DNA of 38,103 bases from Oscillospiraceae bacterium (GTDB lineage: Bacteria; Bacillota; Clostridia; Oscillospirales; Ruminococcaceae). The stretch covers positions 93,557-131,659 of the forward strand of contig JAJQGT010000015.1 of NCBI GenBank assembly GCA_021201135.1. The letters run 5' to 3'. Under the pieces are notes generated by a model. The model saw nothing but the letters and a program-made list of their open reading frames with translations. It searched no databases and was not told the origin of the DNA. Below are positions 1-5,083 of this stretch, in pieces. Position numbers and translations under genes: made by a program. Each line of letters starts with the position of its first letter. The first letter of the stretch is position 1.

Positions 1-4
1 AGCC

Positions 5-39
5 AAAATAAAACGACCCGCAAGGGGTCGCTTTATTTT
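5..39 (-). terminator. Intrinsic terminator after tRNA-Arg
   Basis: Read on the minus strand, a CGACCC/GGGTCG stem with a short loop is extended by an A/T-rich stem and ends in TTTTATTTT just after the encoded CCA of the tRNA. This is a standard Rho-independent terminator for the tRNA, and perhaps for metG read-through. Confidence 0.85.
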
Positions 40-113
40 GGTCTGTCCGACAGGAATCGAACCTGCGCGCATACGGTCGGAGCGTATTGCTCTATCCACT
101 GAGCTACGGACAG
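39..113 (-). tRNA. tRNA-Arg (anticodon CCG)
   Basis: The minus strand folds into a full cloverleaf: a 7-bp acceptor stem (CTGTCCG/CGGACAG), D arm GCTC/GAGC, anticodon arm ATACG/CGTAT with loop CTCCGAC (anticodon CCG, reading the Arg codon CGG), a 4-nt variable loop and a T arm with loop TTCGAAT. The discriminator base is A and the 3' CCA is encoded (39-41). A C1-G72 first pair is less usual than G1-C72. The gene lies about 60 bp downstream of metG on the same strand and ends at its own terminator. Confidence 0.95.
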
Positions 114-175
114 AAGTGGAGGACGCCGGATAACGCAAAAGGGCGCCCCCTCATAATATGGGAAGGAGAAACTGG

Positions 176-2146
176 CTATCTTAATCTCGCTCCGGCGGGA
201 ACCGAGTCGTCGAGGAACGTCACCTTTGCCGAGCCGTCGGGCATTTCGGCGCAGACTATCATTCCTTCGCTCATCTCTCCGCAGAGCTTGGCGGGCTTCA
301 GGTTCGCAACAACGACAATCGTCTTTCCAATCAAATCCTCCGGCTTGTACCACTTGGCGATTCCGGAAACAACCTGCCTGCCGCCCATGCCGTCATCGAG
401 CGTGAGCTTCAGGAGCTTGTTCGACTTCTCTAATTTGACGCAGTCGGTGACCTTAGCGGCTCTCAGCTCCGTCTTCATGAAGTCGTCTATCGTAATCTCT
501 GGAGCCAACTCTATCTTTTCAGCGTCAGCTGTTGCTTCAGCAGTGGGCTCACCCTTCTTTGTGAGCTCCGCCTGAAGCTTTTCTCTTTCTTCGTTCAATT
601 CTTTCAACACCTTCTCCGAGTCGATTCTTGCAAAGAGCGGAACCGCCTGACCGACCTTGTTTCCGGCAACGTAGCCGCCGAAGCTGTCAAGAGTGTCGAG
701 GTCCTTCACATCGGTCCCAATCTGCGAAAGAATCTTCTCCGAAGTCTCCGGCATGAAGGGAGCCGCCAGAACGCCGATGAAGCGGATTGTCTCGATGAGC
801 TCGTACATAACGGTTTCGAGGCGCTTCTTACCCTCGTCGGTCTTTGCGAGCTTCCAGGGCTCGTTTTCGTCAATATACTTGTTTGCACGGCGTGCAAGGG
901 TAATCAAATCATTAGCCGCATCTGTAAGATGGAAGGACTCGAAATGCTCCTCCATGTTCTTCTTAGCCTGAACAGCGCAAGCTTCGAGGTCGAAATCGTT
1001 CTCCGTCTTGTCGTGAGGAGCGATTACGACGCCGTCAAAGTACTTATTGACCATGGTGACGGTGCGGTTGACGAGGTTTCCGATGTTGTTTGCAAGATCA
1101 GTATTGTATCTCTCGATTACGTTCTCGTAGTAGATTGAGCCGTCGGCGGTGAAGGGCATCTCGCTCAGAAGATAATATCTCGTCGCGTCAACGCCGAAGC
1201 GCTTGACCAAATCATCCGCATAGATGACGTTGCCCTTGGACTTCGACATCTTGTCGGTTCCGAAGAGAAGCCACGGGTGCGCAAAAATCTTCTTCGGGAG
1301 CTCGAGACCCAGAGCCATCAGCTCGGCAATCCAGTAAATCGAGTGGAATCTTAAGATATCTTTTCCGATAACGTGGGTGCAATTCGTCCAGTATTTCTTA
1401 TAATCCTCGCTCGGATTGTCGACGTCATAGCCGAGCCCGGAGATATAGTTGGTCAGCGCGTCAATCCAGACATAGACGACGTGCTTCGGGTCGAAATCGA
1501 CCGGGATTCCCCACTTGAACGAGGAACGGGTGACGCAGAGGTCCTGAAGCCCGGGCTTGAGGAAGTTGTTGACCATTTCCTTGCGCCTTGAAACCGGCTG
1601 GATGAACTCGGGGTTCTGCTCAAAGAGGTCTTCGAGCTGCTTCTGATATTTCGAAAGCCTGAAGAAATAGGCCTCTTCTTTTGTCTTTTTGACCTCGCCG
1701 CCGCAGTCGGGGCACTTGCCATCGACCAGCTGAGTTTCGGTGTAGAAGCTCTCGCAGGTGACGCAGTACTCGCCCTCATATTCGCTCTTATAGATGTCGC
1801 CCTGGTCGTATAATTTCTTAAAAATCTTCTGGACGTTTCTTTCGTGGTCTTCGTCGGTTGTTCTTATGAAACGGTTATAGGAGATGCCGAGCATGTCGTA
1901 AATCTCTTTTACTTCGCCGGCGACCTTGTCAACGTGCTCCTTCGGGGTGATGCCCTCCGAAATCGCCTGCTGTTCAATCTTCTGACCGTGCTCGTCCGTT
2001 CCGGTAAGGAAGAAAACGTCATATCCCTGCATTCGCTTGAACCTCGCCAGAGCATCAGCGCATACTGCATCGTAAGTGTTGCCGATGTGCGGCTTCTTAG
2101 ACGTATAGGCAATAGCGGTGGTAATAAGATACGGTTTTTTGTCCAT
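176..2146 (-). CDS. metG: Methionyl-tRNA synthetase
   Basis: This 656-aa class I aminoacyl-tRNA synthetase charges tRNA-Met in the cytoplasm. The Rossmann catalytic core carries HIGN near residue 20 and KMSKS near residue 300. A zinc-binding knuckle with two CxxC pairs (CVTC and CPDC, about residues 127-147) lies between them. The alpha-helical anticodon-binding region follows, and the last ~110 residues form the OB-fold tRNA-binding domain of dimeric MetRS. Length is normal for that form. The ATG has a good ribosome binding site (GGAAGGA, 8 nt upstream). The gene is transcribed from its own promoter at 2210-2237, and the leader is too short for a T-box. Confidence 0.97.
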   Translation of the reverse strand: MDKKPYLITTAIAYTSKKPHIGNTYDAVCADALARFKRMQGYDVFFLTGTDEHGQKIEQQAISEGITPKEHVDKVAGEVKEIYDMLGISYNRFIRTTDEDHERNVQKIFKKLYDQGDIYKSEYEGEYCVTCESFYTETQLVDGKCPDCGGEVKKTKEEAYFFRLSKYQKQLEDLFEQNPEFIQPVSRRKEMVNNFLKPGLQDLCVTRSSFKWGIPVDFDPKHVVYVWIDALTNYISGLGYDVDNPSEDYKKYWTNCTHVIGKDILRFHSIYWIAELMALGLELPKKIFAHPWLLFGTDKMSKSKGNVIYADDLVKRFGVDATRYYLLSEMPFTADGSIYYENVIERYNTDLANNIGNLVNRTVTMVNKYFDGVVIAPHDKTENDFDLEACAVQAKKNMEEHFESFHLTDAANDLITLARRANKYIDENEPWKLAKTDEGKKRLETVMYELIETIRFIGVLAAPFMPETSEKILSQIGTDVKDLDTLDSFGGYVAGNKVGQAVPLFARIDSEKVLKELNEEREKLQAELTKKGEPTAEATADAEKIELAPEITIDDFMKTELRAAKVTDCVKLEKSNKLLKLTLDDGMGGRQVVSGIAKWYKPEDLIGKTIVVVANLKPAKLCGEMSEGMIVCAEMPDGSAKVTFLDDSVPAGARLR

Positions 2147-2209
2147 GATGATTCCTTCCTCTCATAAATTTCGGGCACAAAAGCCCTGGGGCTTCAGCCC
2201 TGTCTATAT

Positions 2210-2237
2210 ATTATAGCCGATTTTAGGGATTTGTCAA
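2210..2237 (-). promoter_or_regulatory. metG promoter
   Basis: On the minus strand TTGACA (2232-2237) is followed after 16 bp by TATAAT (2210-2215). The expected transcript starts near 2203 with a small GGGCT/AGCCC hairpin and runs about 55 nt to the metG ATG. The promoter is back to back with that of toxin gene 1. Confidence 0.85.
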
Positions 2238-2272
2238 GACATCTGCATTTAATTGAGAAGCGAATAATTGTG

Positions 2273-2301
2273 TTGACAAGAGCTAAAACATGTGTTATAA
2301 T
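2273..2301 (+). promoter_or_regulatory. Promoter of type I toxin mRNA, module 1
   Basis: TTGACA (2273-2278), a 17-bp spacer and TATAAT (2296-2301) make a full-consensus sigma-A promoter. Transcription should begin at about 2305-2308, in the sequence AGTGGTGAGAGG (2305-2316), which is also the predicted 5' end of the convergent antitoxin RNA. Confidence 0.85.
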
Positions 2302-2350
2302 GCCAGTGGTGAGAGGATGGTTGCTCTTCCCTGAAAAGGGGGTGACGCTG

Positions 2351-2440
2351 ATGGAGATTATTTCTATAATCTTGGACGTCTTGGCTCTGCTTATGACAGC
2401 CTTCACTATCGGTTACACCATAGGTTCGCACCGAAAGTAG
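2351..2440 (+). CDS. Small hydrophobic peptide, putative holin-like type I toxin (module 1)
   Basis: The peptide has 29 aa: a short acidic N terminus (MEII), one membrane-spanning stretch of about 20 hydrophobic residues and a charged end (GSHRK). This is the make-up of the holin-like toxins of type I toxin-antitoxin systems in Firmicutes (TxpA/BsrG-like); no enzymatic role is expected. The ATG at 2351 follows a near-perfect ribosome binding site (AGGGGGTGA). Longer in-frame starts back to 2231 lie upstream of the promoter and are excluded. A 5-codon mini-ORF (2317-2334, MVALP) precedes it in the leader. A convergent RNA gene with its own strong promoter ends just after the stop. Membrane toxicity is inferred from the family type and layout only. 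Confidence 0.75.
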   Translation: MEIISIILDVLALLMTAFTIGYTIGSHRK

Positions 2441-2445
2441 AACTA

Positions 2446-2476
2446 ACCGCACCTGATTTTGTCAATCAAGTGCGGT
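2446..2476. terminator. Shared bidirectional terminator, module 1
   Basis: ACCGCAC (2446-2452) pairs with GTGCGGT (2470-2476), extended by TGATT/AATCA around loop TTGTC after one mismatch. It lies just past the toxin stop, where the two convergent transcripts meet. Neither side has a long U run, so it may act partly as a 3' stabilising hairpin. Confidence 0.6.
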
Positions 2477-2550
2477 CATAATCTCGTAGTCTAGTATTAT
2501 GGGAGAGTGACCGCTACCTGAATTGCCTGTTCGGGTAGCCTCTCACCACT
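2446..2550 (-). ncRNA. Predicted antitoxin RNA, module 1
   Basis: A strong minus-strand promoter (2554-2582) should give an RNA of about 100 nt beginning AGUGGUGAGAGG and ending at the shared terminator. Its parts in order are the 5' tag (2550-2539), a hairpin with stem GCTACC/GGTAGC (2513-2539), and AGCGGUCAC (2515-2507). The last is complementary, with one bulged base, to GTGACGCT (2342-2349) between the toxin ribosome binding site and start codon. Pairing would block toxin translation. No ORF with a plausible ribosome binding site lies in this RNA. The layout resembles fst/RNAII and txpA/ratA. The 3' end and function are inferred. Confidence 0.7.
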
Positions 2551-2553
2551 ATT

Positions 2554-2582
2554 ATTATAACTCACAGCTGTTATTTTGTCAA
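2554..2582 (-). promoter_or_regulatory. Promoter of antitoxin RNA, module 1
   Basis: On the minus strand TTGACA (2577-2582), a 17-bp spacer and TATAAT (2554-2559) match consensus fully. The -10 box is 3 bp from the 5' tag, the same distance as for the toxin promoter. The promoter lies just downstream of luxS on the same strand, so luxS read-through could also yield the RNA. Confidence 0.85.
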
Positions 2583-2596
2583 CAGCTATTTTTTAA

Positions 2597-3055
2597 TTAC
2601 TGCGGATATTTCAAATCCTCAGCCGTATACCCCTCGAGCCTCTCAAGAAGCGGCAGGACGTCCTTCTTGGCGGATTCGAGGTCATGCTCAAGGTAGTTCC
2701 CGCATTCAGGCTCTGTCGCGCCGGGGATGTCTCCCTCGAAATCCCTGACGAACTCGAGGCATTCCCTGACAAGGCGGATTGCCGCCTCCTTGTCGTCGTC
2801 ACGCAGGAGAAGATAGAACCCCGTCCGACAGCCCATCGGTCCGGCATAGATAACCTTGTCGCCCATAAAGGACGAACGGGCGTAGGTCGCCACGAGGTGC
2901 TCGATGGTGTGCAAGGACGGATTCGAGACGTAGTGCCCGCCGTTCGGCTTGACCATCCGAAGGTCATAGGTGATGATGTCCCCGTCGATGCGGGAGATGT
3001 AAAGCCCGACCCCAAACCTGCGGTGGTCGACCTGAAAACTTGCGATTTTTTGCAT
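2597..3055 (-). CDS. luxS: S-ribosylhomocysteine lyase
   Basis: LuxS cleaves S-ribosylhomocysteine to homocysteine and DPD, the precursor of autoinducer-2, in the activated methyl cycle. The 152-aa protein has the metal-binding HTIEHL (His49, His53), the second metal site in EPECGNYLEH (Cys119) and the catalytic cysteine in PMGCRTGFY (Cys77), so it should be active. Length is normal. The ATG follows a strong GGAGGT site 6 nt upstream. It is a single-gene unit with its own promoter (3224-3252) and an unusually elaborate ~160-nt leader with tandem pseudoknot repeats and a terminator directly before the ribosome binding site. Expression is therefore probably set by premature termination. Confidence 0.96.
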   Translation of the reverse strand: MQKIASFQVDHRRFGVGLYISRIDGDIITYDLRMVKPNGGHYVSNPSLHTIEHLVATYARSSFMGDKVIYAGPMGCRTGFYLLLRDDDKEAAIRLVRECLEFVRDFEGDIPGATEPECGNYLEHDLESAKKDVLPLLERLEGYTAEDLKYPQ

Positions 3056-3068
3056 ATTTTGACCTCCG

Positions 3069-3101
3069 AAAATAAAAGGCTGTCGGAAAAGTCCAACAGC
3101 C
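3069..3101 (-). terminator. Leader terminator (attenuator) before luxS
   Basis: On the minus strand GGCTGTTGGA pairs over 10 bp with TCCGACAGCC around a CTTT loop and is followed by TTTTATTTT. It ends only a few bases before the luxS ribosome binding site, so it must control luxS itself. Its 5' arm (CTGTTGGA) copies the 5' stem arm of the upstream leader repeat (CTGTTGG), so that repeat's 3' arm (TCCAAC) could pair here as an antiterminator. Confidence 0.85.
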
Positions 3102-3113
3102 GAAAAATTTGAA

Positions 3114-3204
3114 CTCGACCTTGTTTATACCGGGATATCGAGTACCGGTACACATTTGCGCTCGACCTTGTTTCAGTTGGATATCGAGTACCAACAGACA
3201 TTTG
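3114..3204 (-). promoter_or_regulatory. Candidate tandem riboswitch in the luxS leader
   Basis: Two nearly adjacent units (3161-3204, then 3114-3158 in transcript order) share CAAATGT, a hairpin with loop TACTCGATAT, and the tail AAACAAGGTCGAG. The stem differs between units but stays paired (GTTGG/CCAAC against ACCGG/CCGGT). In both, loop CTCGA can pair with tail TCGAG, giving an H-type pseudoknot with an A-rich linker, the topology of preQ1-I and SAM-II riboswitches. The sequence fits none of the classes I can recall. A terminator follows directly. The ligand is unknown; a metabolite of the methyl cycle is a guess from the gene controlled. Confidence 0.65.
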
Positions 3205-3223
3205 AACCTCAAGGTTCACTTAT

Positions 3224-3252
3224 ATTATACCCAATATAAGCGGATTTGTCAA
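3224..3252 (-). promoter_or_regulatory. luxS promoter
   Basis: TTGACA (3247-3252), a 17-bp spacer and TATAAT (3224-3229) on the minus strand. The -35 box lies a few bases after the stop codon of the upstream XRE gene. The transcript should begin near 3217 with the hairpin UGAACC/GGUUCA (3203-3218). Confidence 0.88.
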
Positions 3253-3255
3253 CAG

Positions 3256-3954
3256 CTATTTTTGCGGGTACAATTCGTTCAGCAGGCTGTTGAATTCCTC
3301 CCACAGCTCATACCGCAGGACTTTTACGGAATATTCTGCATTTCTTTGCTTGTCGATTAACTCATCAAACAAGCGATAGTCAGCGGCTTCTTCATCAGTT
3401 AGTTGCGGTGCTTCTTCGTCGTGCTCGAAGTCAATCTCGCTGGTATAATTTTTGTACGCACAATTCAGCCGTTCTTTGCCAATTTTCTCTTCTGCACGCT
3501 CCCACTCCCTACCGTTCATAACGGCATAGCGGTCGTCAAGGTCCTGCAAACTGATTATAATAGAAATCAATTCTTCAGAAGACAGAAGCCGGTTGAAGAT
3601 TCGCCGGTAATCTTCAGAAAGTCTCCTGAACCCGATATATTCTTCACCTACTCCGGTGATTTTTCGGATGCTTGCAAGAGATTCTTCCGTCAAGCCGGTG
3701 CTTTCAATAATCTTCGTCTCCAAACGTGTACCATCAGAATATTCCGGCTCACAGAGAAGATAGCCCATTTCGCAATCGAACAGCTTGCACATATTCACAA
3801 GCATTTCAACTGGCACAAAAAGCCTGCCATTCTCATAATTGGAAATCTGCTTTCCCTTGACAAACAGTATTTCACCGAGCTCGCTCTGCGTCAAACCGAG
3901 CTTTAATCGTTCTTCCCGTATGCGTTTACCTATTTCTTCTGCCTTATAAACCAT
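3256..3954 (-). CDS. XRE-family transcriptional regulator
   Basis: The 232-aa protein starts with a helix-turn-helix of the HTH_3/XRE type (about residues 6-62: GLTQSELGEIL, then KQISNYENGR), a DNA-binding domain common in Firmicutes regulators. The remaining ~170 residues are charged and largely helical, with no domain I recognise. The ATG has AGGAGG 4 nt upstream. It diverges from a small membrane protein gene (4068-4346), with a perfect 7-2-7 palindrome (3968-3983) in the shared region as a likely operator for autoregulation and control of the neighbour. Its stop codon TAG lies only a few bases from the luxS -35 box. Target and signal are unknown. Confidence 0.85.
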   Translation of the reverse strand: MVYKAEEIGKRIREERLKLGLTQSELGEILFVKGKQISNYENGRLFVPVEMLVNMCKLFDCEMGYLLCEPEYSDGTRLETKIIESTGLTEESLASIRKITGVGEEYIGFRRLSEDYRRIFNRLLSSEELISIIISLQDLDDRYAVMNGREWERAEEKIGKERLNCAYKNYTSEIDFEHDEEAPQLTDEEAADYRLFDELIDKQRNAEYSVKVLRYELWEEFNSLLNELYPQK

Positions 3955-3967
3955 AGTTCCTCCTGAC

Positions 3968-3983
3968 TTACCTTAAAAGGTAA
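3968..3983. promoter_or_regulatory. Palindromic operator candidate, XRE intergenic region
   Basis: TTACCTT and AAGGTAA form a perfect inverted repeat separated by AA. It sits 14 bp upstream of the XRE start codon and 20 bp upstream of the -35 box of the divergent gene, as expected for an autoregulatory site. No second copy is seen in the intergenic region. Confidence 0.55.
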
Positions 3984-4003
3984 AAGAAAATTTTGGACTA
4001 CCC

Positions 4004-4032
4004 TTGAAAATTCTGCACACTTGTATTATAAT
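4004..4032 (+). promoter_or_regulatory. Promoter of small membrane protein gene
   Basis: TTGAAA (4004-4009), a 17-bp spacer and TATAAT (4027-4032) lie about 35 bp upstream of the start at 4068. Confidence 0.8.
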
Positions 4033-4067
4033 AGATTTCAGATAAGAAGTCAAGAGGAGGTGAACCT

Positions 4068-4346
4068 ATGAACGAACTGAAAGCTAACGAGTCGTTGTCG
4101 TCACCGGGACAGGCTATTATAGGGTTTGGAAAATACAAGTTTGAGAATTTAGAGCGGAATCGCATGGACGATTTAAACCTTATTAACGAAGACAAAACCA
4201 TGGACACAGACGAAAAATTAAAAGCTCGCCACGGAATCATCAATTACTATGACAAAAAAGAAATTGCTATGGTTTGCTGTTTCATTTGCATGTCTGTTTT
4301 ATCAACCGTAGGAACGATTGTGATTAATAGAAAGCAACAGCAATAA
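4068..4346 (+). CDS. Small membrane protein of unknown function
   Basis: I do not recognise this 92-aa protein. Residues 1-60 are polar and charged. Residues ~65-86 (AMVCCFICMSVLSTVGTIVI) form one hydrophobic segment with three cysteines, followed by NRKQQQ, so it is probably a single-pass protein with a short basic tail. The ribosome binding site is excellent (AGAGGAGGTGA) and a good promoter precedes it, so it is a real gene. It diverges from an XRE regulator across a palindrome, which suggests that regulator controls it. The pairing recalls small regulator/effector cassettes, but no function can be given. Confidence 0.75.
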   Translation: MNELKANESLSSPGQAIIGFGKYKFENLERNRMDDLNLINEDKTMDTDEKLKARHGIINYYDKKEIAMVCCFICMSVLSTVGTIVINRKQQQ

Positions 4347-4380
4347 TTCCGCATTACGAATTATGAATTCCTAATTAAAA

Positions 4381-4410
4381 AAATCAGCCCACCGCACGGT
4401 GAGCTGATTT
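4381..4410. terminator. Bidirectional terminator between 4068 gene and ptsH
   Basis: AAATCAGC/GCTGATTT plus CACC/GGTG around loop GCAC, with a T run on the plus side and an A run on the other. It can end both the plus-strand gene and the minus-strand HPr gene. Confidence 0.88.
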
Positions 4411-4420
4411 TTTACTCATG

Positions 4421-4693
4421 TTATCTTGCCTCTTCAGCGAAATCGCTTTCAACAAGCTCTACGAGACCGGCGACTGCCTCTTCCTCGTCAACGCCATCGG
4501 CAATTATTCTTATTGACGTGCCGCTGATTATACCGAGGGAAAGCACGCCGAGCAAGCTCTTGCCGTTGACCCTGCGCTCTTCCTTTTCAACCCAGATGGA
4601 CGACTTGAACTCGTTAGCCTTCTGGATGAAGAAGGTGGCAGGACGGGCGTGAAGACCAACCTGATTCTTAACAACAACATCTTTTACGAACAT
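4421..4693 (-). CDS. ptsH: HPr phosphocarrier protein
   Basis: This cytoplasmic protein carries phosphate from enzyme I to the sugar-specific EIIA domains of the PTS. The 90-aa protein has the active His15 in GLHARPAT and the regulatory Ser46 in GKSLLGVLSLG, the site HPr kinase modifies for catabolite repression in Firmicutes. His15 separates it from the paralogue Crh. The ATG at 4693 follows GGAGAG at 8 nt; a longer reading frame upstream has no ribosome binding site and is rejected. It stands alone, without ptsI, behind its own promoter (4800-4828) and a ~105-nt leader. Confidence 0.93.
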   Translation of the reverse strand: MFVKDVVVKNQVGLHARPATFFIQKANEFKSSIWVEKEERRVNGKSLLGVLSLGIISGTSIRIIADGVDEEEAVAGLVELVESDFAEEAR

Positions 4694-4799
4694 ATAGATA
4701 ACTCTCCATTTCAAATATAGACAAAGCCTTTTGACCGCAACTTTTTCAATGCGGAGCTCCGCCAAGGAAGCTATAGCATCTCTTATATGCTACGTTATC

Positions 4800-4828
4800 A
4801 GTATACAAATTTCATTCCCGAAAGTCAA
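4800..4828 (-). promoter_or_regulatory. ptsH promoter
   Basis: TTGACT (4823-4828), 17 bp, TATACT (4800-4805) on the minus strand. The transcript should start near 4793 and soon form a TAGCAT/ATGCTA hairpin. Between this promoter and the repeat at 4939 I see only AT-rich sequence without a gene. Confidence 0.8.
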
Positions 4829-4938
4829 CGGATAAATATCACCAAAACTTCATTTTGGCTTGATTTTCAGCTTTATGCCCGTTTCAAAAGGGTCGGCAAT
4901 TTCGCTTTTTGGTGAAGTTGACCAACGATTTTTCGGGG

Positions 4939-5083
4939 ACCCCTCAGTCTCGCTTCGCTCGACAGCTCCCCTTTCAGGGGAGCCTTTTTTTGCCTCTTTG
5001 AAAGATTCTTTGGCAGGACGGGAATATGCCTCCCCTGAAAGGGGAGGGGGACCGCCGACGAAGTCGGTGGTGGAGGGGTTTAC
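4939..5083. repeat. Palindromic repeat family 1, copy a (full)
   Basis: About 145 bp. The A end (CCTCAG, hairpin, CAGCTCCCC) and B end (GCCTCCCC ... GGTGGAGGGG) flank a short variable centre that includes GCCTCTTT (4992-4999). Small hairpins with copy-specific stems lie in both ends. The last bases (GTTTAC) overlap the stop codon of the PfoR-like gene, read on the minus strand as TAA then ACCCC. Confidence 0.9.

Noticed and set aside
2147-2209. T-box or other tRNA-sensing leader before metG (and before glyS)
   Set aside because: The leaders from the identified promoters are only about 35-55 nt and lack T-box elements.
2231-2350. Longer form (69 aa) of toxin 1 starting at 2231
   Set aside because: The extra codons lie upstream of and across the toxin promoter and lack a ribosome binding site; the ATG at 2351 has a near-perfect one.
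2231-2600. A prophage holin remnant as explanation for the small hydrophobic ORFs
   Set aside because: No other phage genes are near, and both loci have a convergent RNA promoter and complementary ribosome-binding-site repeat, which fits type I toxin-antitoxin better.
3114-3204. Tandem guanidine-II (mini-ykkC) motif in the luxS leader
   Set aside because: The loops are TACTCGATAT rather than the ACGR tetraloops of that class, and a loop-tail pseudoknot is present instead.
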